DNA of 64,000 nucleotides from Sanderia malayensis. Its lineage: Eukaryota; Cnidaria; Scyphozoa; Semaeostomeae; Pelagiidae. The stretch covers positions 1,550,001 to 1,614,000 of the forward strand of contig RQOL01000532.1 of the NCBI GenBank assembly GCA_013076295.1, written 5' to 3'. The stretch's first letter is position 1; each line of letters opens with the position of its first letter. A program made the translations under genes and the position numbers. Of this stretch, positions 28,318-38,860 are shown piece by piece. Below the pieces are notes generated by a model. That model saw nothing but the letters and a program-made list of their open reading frames with translations. It had not been told where the DNA came from and searched no databases.

Positions 28318-28632
28318 ACCGTATTTCCTCAATTAAACGCTCCGGGGCGTTTATAAATCTCGGCACTTTTTGAGGGGGCGCCTAATCGAGGAGGGCCATT
28401 ATTCGAGGGGGGCGTTTATTAGAAAGTACAAGATCACAGGCTCTGTCATTGGGTCCAGAAAAGAGAAAATGGTTTAGTTGAGCCTTGCTTTATCGAGCAA
28501 CAACGTACAAAATGAAAATCGCCATGGTTTTGCACAAAGAGGGGGCGTTTAATCGAGGGGGGCGTTTATTGCAAAAGCTGGCAGTATAAGGGGGCGTTTA
28601 TTCGAGGGGGCTTTTAATCGAGGAAATACGGT
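28318..28632. mobile_element. MITE, ACCGTATTTCCTC family, copy A
   Basis: Ends ACCGTATTTCCTCAATTAA and TTAATCGAGGAAATACGGT are inverted repeats. The interior holds many GGGGGCGTTTATTCGAGG motifs and a unique core that recurs in reverse at 48297-48582 (AGAAAGTACAAGATCACAGG; GGTCCAGAAAAGAGAAAATG). Non-coding. Confidence 0.88.
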
Positions 28633-28857
28633 AAGTAGCTGACTTGTTATTGTGTGTATTTAACAACTGATTGATGTTGTTCGAGCCTAATAATAATATT
28701 AGGTTTGGGTGTTAAGAAACTTGCCAAGAAGCTGTTCGTACCATTAGTAGGGTAAAAGATATAAAACTCTGGTACGACGATTTTGCATAACTTCTTATGA
28801 GAAAATGAGTGTACTTCTTTTTTAATTTATTTGTCATTATGTGACTTATTTTAACTA

Positions 28858-29035
28858 CAGTCAACTCTGTCTAATTCGAAGGGGAAGCGTAAAATGTTCG
28901 AATTATAAAAATTTCGAATTATAGAGGTTTGTTTTATAAGAGTTGGTTCATTAGTGATCCTTGAAGGGACAGAGAATTTCGTTCGAATTAGATGGAGCTC
29001 GAATTGCACGAGTTCGAACTATGCAGATTTGACTG
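28858..29035. mobile_element. pogo/Tigger-like non-autonomous element, copy A
   Basis: 178 bp flanked by TA on both sides. Ends CAGTCAACTCTGTCTAATTC and the reverse complement CAGTCAAATCTGCATAGTTC. Repeated TTCGAATTA strings inside. TA target and CAG ends fit the Tc1/mariner-pogo group; this is inference. Confidence 0.8.
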
Positions 29036-29971
29036 TATTCTCAATTGGTACCCCCGCAAAGCGACCAAGAAATTTCCTTTTCCTATATGCAAAATCTCGT
29101 TTCTAAGATAGCCAAAACTTTAAGAAACTTTAGTAGCAGGCTCAATAAAGTTAAGAAGCGGTAATATTATCAAATTGTCAGGACTTTACTGTATTTCTAT
29201 TGAAAGAATGATTTTTATTCTGTAGACAGCACGAAGAAAGAGCGGACTATATATCTTCAATCAACAATGCCAGCAAACTAAAAAGAAATACGAGGTACGT
29301 TGCTTGATGGGAATTAATAATTCCTTATCTTGTCCATGCTTCAGGGGATGTTGAAAGAACTGTTCACTGGTTGGGCAATTGACGCAAAAGAGCATTCTTC
29401 TTTATGTCACCCCCCTTAGGGTAAAATCACAAGAGGGGCATGCAACATTAAACATAATTGATAAGGCATCTTCTGCGATTGACTGGCATCAGAAACACAT
29501 GAGACGATAAGGGCACAAGCAGTAAACGAGAGACAAGTCAAGTTAGTTTTGAAGACAATATATTAGACAACTTACTAAATAATTTACAATCTGAAGACAA
29601 AATAAAGGACACTTGCTAATGGGGAATCAGGGGTTAACTGGTGGAGACATTTAAGGGCCTGGTGGGGAATTTCCCCACTGGTTTCACTTTGTGTGTTAAA
29701 CGATCACTTGACATGCTTCAATAATAAAATATTTGTGAATATAATGCGGTTCAAATACAATTTATTGAAACACTGAATAATGTTATAACAGGTCTCAAAA
29801 AGAATCAAAATAAATCAGCCATAGTAAAAATAGAAACGATAGAAAAAGATAGAAACTGTGTCAAGAAATTTAAATGTCAATCACAAAAAAAATCAAAAAT
29901 TTTGCGAAGCATTAACAAGCTCAAAAGATGAATGAAATGAACAAAAGTCAGTAAATTAATCATAGTCATAA

Positions 29972-32900
29972 TTATGAAAGATGTGGCGTAGCAGCTACGG
30001 CAATGCTCTCAATGGCACATTCATCGACACCCCTTTTTATCCTGAAGTAGCCTTGCTCACCCCATTTGGGCCCCCAACTGTTCTTGACAATCCAATACTT
30101 CTCATTTGAAACTTCATCCACACCATAGCCAACCAATAGCACAGCATGGTTTGTGATCTCAAACGGGTTGAATTTCTCGTCAAGTCCTGGGGAAAAAGGA
30201 AAATAATCAAACATCTGAACCGGCTTAAAGAAAAATAATAAAACATCTTTTTGGCCATCTGCTTACAGCGCTCAATGAAATTAAGACAGAACAGCCGGGT
30301 AGGGAACAAGAGTTTGTGGATTTGTTTACGTTGTCTGTTCAGCGATAGTCGTCATGCATGGGAATAGTTTATCATGTAGAGTAAACAGGAATGTTTATGA
30401 GTGCGATGCTTTGAGAGGTACTTCTCTCTCATCATCGTGAATATGTTTACGTTGGCCTGATCAGCGATAGTCGTCATAAGAGATACTTATCTCATGATTG
30501 GGCTGGGCTGCGAAACACATCTCTCAAAGCCTTCCACTCAAAAACACTTCTGTTTGCGGCACGATAAAACGTTCTTACTTTTTAAGTGGAGAGTTTCACT
30601 CCAAAACAATAACACATCTACTCTCCTTGAAGGCATCCAAAAAATCTCTTACAGAATTAGTTGAAAAAAGAGCCCATATTGAACAAAAGACAAAATATTT
30701 AGTTTATTACAACAGAAACCTTTATGTGGGGATCACTAAAACAGAACAGACTCAAATGTGATTTATCAATATTTTATTCCGCATCTAACGGGAGAAAGTT
30801 GCTTTGTTGGGTCTTAGTATATTCCTGCATGAAATGTGCGTTGCGATGTTTGGGAGGTATGGATTTATGGAAAACGACTAAATATCAGCATTTTTACTGG
30901 TCAAACCATGTTCTGTACCTAATCTGCAACTTTATAATACCGGGATAAAATTACAACCTTCTGCCCCTGCTTTACATTGATATATGCAATACCTGTATGA
31001 TAATATATGCCAGATTTATAGTGAAAGAAATCTTTGTAAACCATGAATGAAATCGAAACAGGGCCATTCTTCACCAACTCAACTTTCATCAACTCTTCGT
31101 TACAACCACCGTAGAATCCTCCAACATAATAGTAATTGCTGCCAAACTGACGAGAACACTGGGGCTTGCTTGGTGCACATTTTGAGTCCAATGCGATATA
31201 TGGGTAGCAATCCTCCGCAATTGATCCAAAGTCCTCAGTATACTTGCCAGCAATCAAGTAAGGAAAACCTAAACATATGATTAACAGATATTGTCACATA
31301 GGTGTCAAATCACCTCACAAATAAATCACTCAATTTTCACGCCAACACTATGAAAGCTCCATTCGGCCCTGGGGGGTTATTTTATTGCTGAGGATCCAGA
31401 AGAGGGCTTGTTAAAAAAAGGAACTTAATAAAATTCTCAACTAAACTTCAGAAAATGAATGTTCGTGTAAAACAATAGCAAAATGAGCTCTATGAGTTTT
31501 TAATGGTTAAAACAATCACAACAGCATCACTTTTCACAACTTCAAGAATAAGAGGGGGCTTATTCAACATCTCATTTCAAAAGAGGGGCTCAATAGAGAG
31601 GGGGTTCAATAGAGAGGGGGACTCAATAGAGAGGGGGGCTTAATAGAAGAGATTTTACTATATGCAAACCAAACTAACCTCCTTCACAGCCCTGGGAATA
31701 ATTTGAGCAGCTGACAATGTTCTGGGTGGAGAGAATTGGTTTCTGTTTATTAGCTGTGAGTATTCGCATCCTTGCTTCCAGCATTCCCATGGACGAAAAG
31801 GCATAGCAACTTCCGCACTTTCCTTGGTTCCGAACAGGAGACACATAGTTTGTACCACTGACATTTCTCCAATCAAAACTCGCTGGCATTGGGTCTGCGT
31901 TTTGCATGTGCTCCCTGGCAGCGGGGCTACAAAAAACGTGAAAAAACCCTGTCAATTATATTTGCATTAATTGTGAAATGACATAATGAAACAGGTTGAC
32001 ACTCCGAGGGAGAGACAAACTAATAAGGACATTTTTTCCTCAAATAATTTTGGGATGGAGGAAATCAACTTGGATCTTCGGATACTACATTAATTTCAAG
32101 ATATCATATGGTGAAAATTCAAAGTTGTTGGATGTAACATGCCTGCAAATCTTACATACCGGGATCTGATATTGGGGAGATTTCTCTGCAACATTTTCTT
32201 GCCGCCTGCTCTTCTAATCATGTCTCCGATCGAGAAGTCATTGTACTCCTCATATGCCACAGCTTTCCAGGATTTCTGAACATTATTTATTTGTTGTATG
32301 AAGTCTTTGTTTTGCACATATGGTTGGTTGAGGACAGATGGAGGAAGACGTTCATCATCCTTGGAGATTTTTTCTCCGACTGACTCAACTGACATTTTTT
32401 CACCTTTGGAATATAATATAATAAATTTTACAATGAGCAGTTGGGAAAACAGAGCCAAAAAACATAACTAATTATGACATTACCCGTTGCTTTGTTGGAC
32501 TGCTATATATTCTAATATTATGGTTTGTAAACAAATAAATATTAATGTCATTCTCTTAAAATTTTAATGTGCGGAATTATGAGCAGAAACGACGATATAC
32601 GTACCAAAATAACACCCCCAATTTGTTGGGGGAAACACTGGAGAAATTGTTGACACCTCATCGTGGACCCATCCATTAAATGTCGCAGAGCACATACTAA
32701 TCGTTTTGCTGCCTTCTTTCCTCCATCTTGAAAAAGCAAAATACCTCTTTCCTTGAAGACGTATTTCAAAGCCTTGGTTGTATATCATTGTCCATTTGCC
32801 CACGTTCCCAAAACCGTCCACAACAATGTCAGGAAAAAGCAGATCCAGAGTTAATTTTTGGATTGGAGTTACAATTTCGTTGCAATCAATCTTATTTGTG

Positions 32901-33034
32901 TATCCAGACTTTCCCAAATGTAGTACCCATTTGCCTAAAATGTCCTGATAAGAGCAGTTTGCAGGGGTGTCAGCCTGCACGTTATTAAAACCCACAAAAC
33001 CAAAGATGACGACGAGAGGAAACAAGGTAGCCAT
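29972..33034 (-). CDS. CTSC: Cathepsin C (dipeptidyl peptidase I), complete, five exons
   Basis: Lysosomal papain-family exopeptidase that removes N-terminal dipeptides. Exons (minus) 32605-33034, 32160-32403, 31679-31926, 30993-31268 and 29972-30186 sum to 1413 nt, 470 residues (human 463). Signal peptide of about 21 residues ([20 protein letters not shown]), then the exclusion domain starting [16 protein letters not shown]. The Asp that follows the signal peptide is the residue that holds the substrate N-terminus in the family. The propeptide includes [11 protein letters not shown]. The mature enzyme starts near [11 protein letters not shown], with catalytic Cys ~265 in [17 protein letters not shown], His ~413 in [10 protein letters not shown] and Asn ~435 in [11 protein letters not shown]. 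It ends [20 protein letters not shown]. All key residues intact, so it should be active. Poly(A) signal AATAAA at 29761-29766 (minus). Confidence 0.97.
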
Positions 33035-33054
33035 ATTTTCTTTACCGATCCTTT

Positions 33055-33496
33055 GGTACAATGGAATGTTGTTGGGCCAGACGTCATGGAAGGTACCTTA
33101 CCTGGATAATTCCGCGGTGGCGCTGCAGTCCCCAAAGGTGGTCAGCATGCGCAGTAGTCTATTGCTGCCAGTTGCGCAGGAGCTTTCATGACGTAATGGT
33201 ACGATGGATGGTTGAGCCAGACGTCGTGGAAGGTACCTGGATGATAATAGGATGCGCGGAGGCGCTGCAGTCCCTAAAGGTGGTCAGCATGCGCAGTAGT
33301 CTATTTCTGCCCGCTGCGCAGGAGCGTTCATGACGCAATCGTACGATGGATGGTTGAGCCAGACGTCGTGGAAGGTACCTGGATAATAATAGGATCCGCG
33401 GAGGAGTTGCAGACCCGAAAGGTGGTTGGCATGCGCAGTAGCATGTTACTCCTTGCTGCGCAGGAGCTTTCATGACGTAATAGTACGATGGATCGG
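33055..33496. repeat. Three tandem 142-143-bp repeats just upstream of cathepsin C
   Basis: Units 33055-33197, 33198-33339 and 33340-33481, with a 15-bp start of a fourth. Each contains CCAGACGTCGTGGAAGGTAC, GGCATGCGCAGTAG-type and GCGCAGGAGC strings, and ends near TGACGTAA (33189-33196, 33473-33480; TGACGCAA in the middle unit). The array begins 20 bp upstream of the ATG, so it forms the 5' UTR and promoter. TGACGTAA resembles CREB/ATF sites and the GCATGCGCA string resembles half of an NRF1 site. Confidence 0.93.
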
Positions 33497-36400
33497 TGCA
33501 AGAGCACAGCATTGAACTCAATTCCACTCGTTCTCGTTAGGCAATGAGTTTCCTGCGTTGTATCCTGGAGGCTTCAAGTATACAGCAAACACTACGGATG
33601 TCTTCATAACTTCAAAAAGCTATAACTAAGACTATGACGTCACTTGAATACATATTTGCTTGACTTGTTAGTCTGTGTGTTAAGGCATTGGCCTAGCAGG
33701 TCAACGGGCTTGTGCTCGAGTCCCACAAGGTTACCAATCCTAGTTAAAATCGGGGTAAAATTTCAGATTGCCTGTTTTGGATGCTCAGTTTTTACACAAA
33801 CTTCTCCTTCAATGGATGTCAGTGTCTTCACCATAATGCTGAAGATTTTGTCTGTTATGTACTCGCAAGAGCTTAGAGTGACGTATGTTCAATGTGCATC
33901 TGGTTTGCTGCTATTCTTTTTTGACAACTCCATCTACTTTCTATGAAATTACTTGACGGAATTGTATTGACGATGTCAAGCACTTCAATTAAATAGCGAA
34001 CTTGGAGTAGCTACTTAGTGAATGAGTTCGGATGAAAATATCATCTACGCAAAAGGCTGAAGGGTTCGAAGTTGTGTTATGAAAAACATCATTTGTATTG
34101 TTTTTGACTTCAGGCGTTCACTTTCTGTTCTTCCGTTTTATATTAATTTTAAATTGTTGTATTACTTTTTTCTCACCCCTATGACAACGGCCATTACCCA
34201 TCTCTCCTTGCTGAAGATCTTTGTGTAGAAGAAGTAGGCAGGTCTCCTTCTCCGATGTAATAATAAACAGCTGTAATGAATTCATATGCAAAGCAGGTGC
34301 ATACTTTTTTAAATACTATAGTTTATATAAGAATGTTGAAGCTCAACTTTTTTTAAGTTTAGAAATAATGTAAAAATAGAACCAGGTTCAAACATCATCA
34401 ACAATTTTACAATTTCTTGCTTGTCTGAATAACTTTAGGCTTGGCATTTTTTGACCTTTACTGGTCGGGCACACCCTAACATAGATAAAATGATAAAGTT
34501 GATAAATAAGGAAACTATACAATACGTTGATTGAAATCAAATCTCTCAAAACAGGCCTGGTGGACTGCTGACCCCCTTGTGGTGAGCTTGTAATGTTCAA
34601 GTTATGAACACAAAATTACAAACAATCATAAATAAATATCAACAGCCCTGTCTGGTGCTTCACGTTATGGGTATAAGAAGAGGTAGTGCAACCCCAATCC
34701 TTGGAGATCTCCACAACCCCCACCCCAAGGGGCTCCGGTCTCCTAATTTTTATCCAGTCTCCGAGGATAAAAATTAAGTAGCCACCGAGCGGTAGATATC
34801 GCGAAAATTCACTCTGTTTAATAGAGGGCAGCGTTCTTTAGAGGAAATACGGTATCCCACTTTGAATTTTTCCAGTTCTGAGGAAATACAACAACACAAG
34901 ACACTGAACCACCCATTGATAATGAGATAAAATTCCATTCCATTCTTTGTTTATCTGTCCTGAAATTTTTATTCTCCAAAATTAAATTGAGCTAATTTTT
35001 GCATTGACAGGTAATTTAAAGCAACACAACAAACCCATTGGAGGAGATTTGTTTTGAAAGGATGTTATGATTGTGCTCATTTTTGTTTGATTGTCGTGGC
35101 ATTGTTTATCTGATTTGTGTTAAGTACTTCACGGCTTTCTAAAGCAGACAATTTTGTTGTATTTTGTTGCATCTAGTTTATCACTGAATGTATGATTTCC
35201 ATAAATGTCTAGGGAATATTCATTTGGTATGAGCTGTATGCAACATTAATCTTTTATAAAAATAACAAAGAATAACTTGGTTATAATGAAAACATTGCAT
35301 TAAAAATAAATGATAGCGAACAGGTTTTTTACGTCATCATATTTCATTTTAATGTTTTTAAATTATGGAGACCCAGGTCTGTCCTGATGATTAAAGTTTG
35401 AAAACCCGATTGACGCTCCTGTAAACAAATATATTATTAATAATTATTTTTTCCCGCCACCCAATTCTGTTTATTGCTGCCGAAAATTCCCATATTTTCA
35501 AAGAATATTTTTTCGAGCGTATGTACTCAAACTGCCTCAGAAATTTTTCAATTTCAGCATCAAAACTTTTTTGAAGTTTTTGAAGCATTCTTTGCCACAG
35601 TTGAAAAGTTTTACGTTGCCAAAAATTAAAATTGACGGAACAACAATGTTATGATGTCAGTAACATTTTTAACATTACATGTCGATAGATGATACATTAT
35701 AGTCTCAGCATTTCGTGATAATTCCAGAATTTAATTTTTTTAACTTTTCTCGGCTTCAAAATCTAGTACTGAACTTTTTTAAATACAAGCCGGGCACTAT
35801 TTCTCATAAAAACTTGTATAGCATATATGGTAATTGGTAGAGCATTATGAAATTATTAATATAGCATGCTATTATCATTATAATTATTTTTATTATCATA
35901 ATTTTAAGAAATATACATAAGCCACGATTCGGGTAAATAAGATGGATTTTTAAATTAATTTTTCGTGGTCCCTGCGATTCTCAGCTGACCCCCAGGTAAA
36001 GATAATGGTCCATCCTTGGTGCAAGTCTTGGTGCAAGACTGCAAAAACGAACGAACCATGTCATATGATAAGGTGGAATGTTTACAAAGGTTCATGTCAT
36101 GTTGTGCAGTGGGAATTGTCTCTTCTGAATTATGCATTCACCTAATGGAAATAACAGCTTGCAGTAACTGCTAATAGCTAATTAGGAAATAGTTACTTTC
36201 ACAAGTCGAATGAACACAGATGTGATGCACCCAATTACATTTAATTATTGTCGAAATAAACAGTAAATTTATCGAAATTTATCACACGATGCTTCATCTC
36301 AGATGGTCAATGAAAACCAAGTATAACACATGTTTGTCTACTTGTTGAATCTCAGCCGATGTTGAACTGTACTATCAAATGGTCTGGATAAAATTTCAAG

Positions 36401-36732
36401 ATGTCTATTAGCAAAATCGACGTCTTTTTATGGCTACGAGGGCAGTTTAGACTGGTTAAGTTTGGATTTAGTTATGCAAGTCGTAGCGACTTCACGAACC
36501 CGAAGGTAGGCCATTATTTATACTTCAAGTCATTCGTGTATATTGTGAAATTCATGGATGGCTGGCAGATTGTTCTTGAAAGCACGAACGCTTTAATTAA
36601 TTATTACCGCGGCTCCTGCTGCTATAAAATCTAATTGTCACTACAAATTATCTGGGTGATTTAGTTTTACGATGTTTTGAGGTTTGTGTTTATGCGGATT
36701 TCGAAAAAGTGCTGGCTGGTTTGATAACTTTT
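33497..36732. other. Gene-free AT-rich DNA upstream of cathepsin C
   Basis: Around 33660-33740 a stretch with TGTGTGTTAAGGCATTGGCC and GTGCTCGAGTCCCAC resembles tRNA-derived short repeats, but it is too weak to call a tRNA. A fragment GAGGAAATACGGTA at 34841-34854 is an end of the ACCGTATTTCCTC family. No convincing gene. Confidence 0.4.
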
Positions 36733-36740
36733 CTCTCAAC

Positions 36741-37243
36741 CAGGGTTGTCAGATTGAAATCTTCAAAATTCCCAAGTCGAGGCTCAAAAAATCCCGAAAT
36801 CCATTGTTTTTAAAAATAAAATTCCCAAGATTAAATTTTTTCTTTGGAAATGACGTCATTCATGCAAAATGGCAAAGATCCCAAGATTTTAGATTTCAGA
36901 TCCTGAGATTTCAATTGTTTTTATGCCTTCCGTTCTCGATGTTTACATTTTACCAGCGTTTATAATTTTCCAGTCACCGCAATCTACAGCCTTTTTCGCT
37001 AATTTGTTCTTATTTTCCAGTGGTGCCATCAAGCATCAACGACAAAATAATCAGTTTGAATTTTGAATGAAAATATGACTGATTTTGTGAAGGTTCAAAC
37101 AAAGTGGACAATTGCCGATACACTTCTAAAATTCCCAAGATATATCCCAAGGTTTTTTTCGAAAAAATAATTCCCAAGGAAAATCCCATCAGCCTCAAAA
37201 AATCCCAAGACCTTGGGATAAAGTCCCAAGTCTGACAACCCTG
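36741..37243. mobile_element. hAT-type non-autonomous element with 8-bp target duplication
   Basis: Terminal inverted repeats CAGGGTTGTCAGATT (36741) and AGTCTGACAACCCTG (ending 37243). Direct flanks CTCTCAAC at 36733-36740 and 37244-37251 are an exact 8-bp duplication, the hallmark of hAT insertion. The interior repeats ATTCCCAAGA / TCAAAAAATCCC. No intact ORF. Confidence 0.92.
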
Positions 37244-37251
37244 CTCTCAAC

Positions 37252-38860
37252 AAACATTATGCCCGGTACTCTCGGGGTCGCGTGTTTGAAACCTTGGAAT
37301 TGTTGAATAGGAAAAGTCATAGATAATATCGCTGGCACGTTTTACAAGCTCAATAACTTAACTAATAAACCATGCAAATTGAAATTTGCATTTCATAACT
37401 AGAGAGCGACAGGGAAGTCTAAGCATGTCAGAAAATGTCCAAAAATTTGTTTTCATTATCGTCATTCCATGCCTGATATCTCATAAAATATTTTGATAAC
37501 AAAATGGTATTTTTATCAGGCGAGAATATCACATTCTTATCTCTGTCTTTGTGGATATAGCTTTAAAAATGTGGTTTTGTTCGACACGATAAAGATCCAA
37601 TAAAATCGAGTTATTGTTTATCAACGCTGTGTGCAAACACTGGTGAAGTGGGGAGAACCAGAACGTCTACTTTTTATTTCATGTGGAGAAATCTTGAGTG
37701 GTGACGAAAAGAAATTTAATTTCTTCCTTAATTGATATTTCGAAGCATTTTTGTTATAATTTCTTTGTTTGTTTAAAATTGTCGGTGTTTTAAAGTCATT
37801 TGAATTTGAAACAGACTTCGTGATCCTTTATTTCAATGTTTTGCACACTCTCATGTCGTGCTTCTACACATGCGCAGTTCGATTTTGACATCCAAGTATT
37901 GCATTGCACATGTGCAGCAACACCAATCGTGAAGTACCCAGGAATAAGACTCTATTTTGTGGAGTGGCGTTTTGAGTGGTGGAGGGCCCATTGTTTCTTT
38001 CCGACCATTAGCAAAGCAATCAACACTCCACTTACCTCTCCCGCTTCTATTCCTCTTAACTTTTTACTAAAAACTTAAAAAGTTAATTATCCCCTTCAAG
38101 TGTTTTGATGCAAGTACTTTACTGCTTCAGGGGAACAACTGTTTACAAAAATTTATTTATTTATTTGAAAATTTAAGTTATATTGCACATGGAGCAAGAC
38201 CATTATCAATTCAACGGAATGTTTTGAGATAAGCTAATTTAAGAAACTTTTAGAACCATACAAGAAAATAATTAAAATAATAGAAATTTTTGTGCCCACT
38301 CGCAAATTCAGAAATGACAGAAGATTAACAAAGATTAGCCATGTGGACACGATGTTCCTTTGATTTTTAACTTATTTCCAGACTTTTGTTTGCGATAATA
38401 CTGATATAGTTTCCTATATATTCACGATTTTTATCGTTTTCGCTACAATTTTAATTCATTAAGTTAAGAAACTTTCAAGAACCAAAACGTGACCAAAAAT
38501 TAAGAAACTTTTCTCTCAAGTCTTCAGCCAGGTCTCTTATAAAAAGAAGGTTTATAAAGTAGAATGAGTAGTTGGTTCAACTTTCCAATCCCATATAAGT
38601 TCAATAAGGATTGGAAAGTCTGTTAAAAAGGGCTCTGACATTTCACTTTGCTTGCTTTTGTGTTAACATCATAAGGAAAAAAACTACAAACCTGCTAACT
38701 GTGTAAACATTGGGATTTCTATAAGAATAATGTTTGTGAGAATGCACAGAGGCTTACTCAAATATGTTCAAGCAATTGAAATTTGAGAGTAATAATGGCA
38801 AATCCAGAGGCTCGGGAAAAACGGACCCGATGTAATTAAAGAACGTTTCACTCAGATCGA
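37252..38860. other. Intergenic DNA before the Rolling-stone-like gene
   Basis: AT-rich sequence. The frame at 37836-38078 shows no recognisable domain. It probably contains the promoter of the gene starting at 38861. Confidence 0.35.

Noticed and set aside
33061..33527. Open frames on both strands across the cathepsin C upstream region
   Set aside because: They follow the 142-bp tandem repeats, whose similar units keep frames open; no domain or splice support.
33660..33740. Possible tRNA gene
   Set aside because: A B-box-like string is present but I could not fold a cloverleaf; at most a tRNA-derived repeat.
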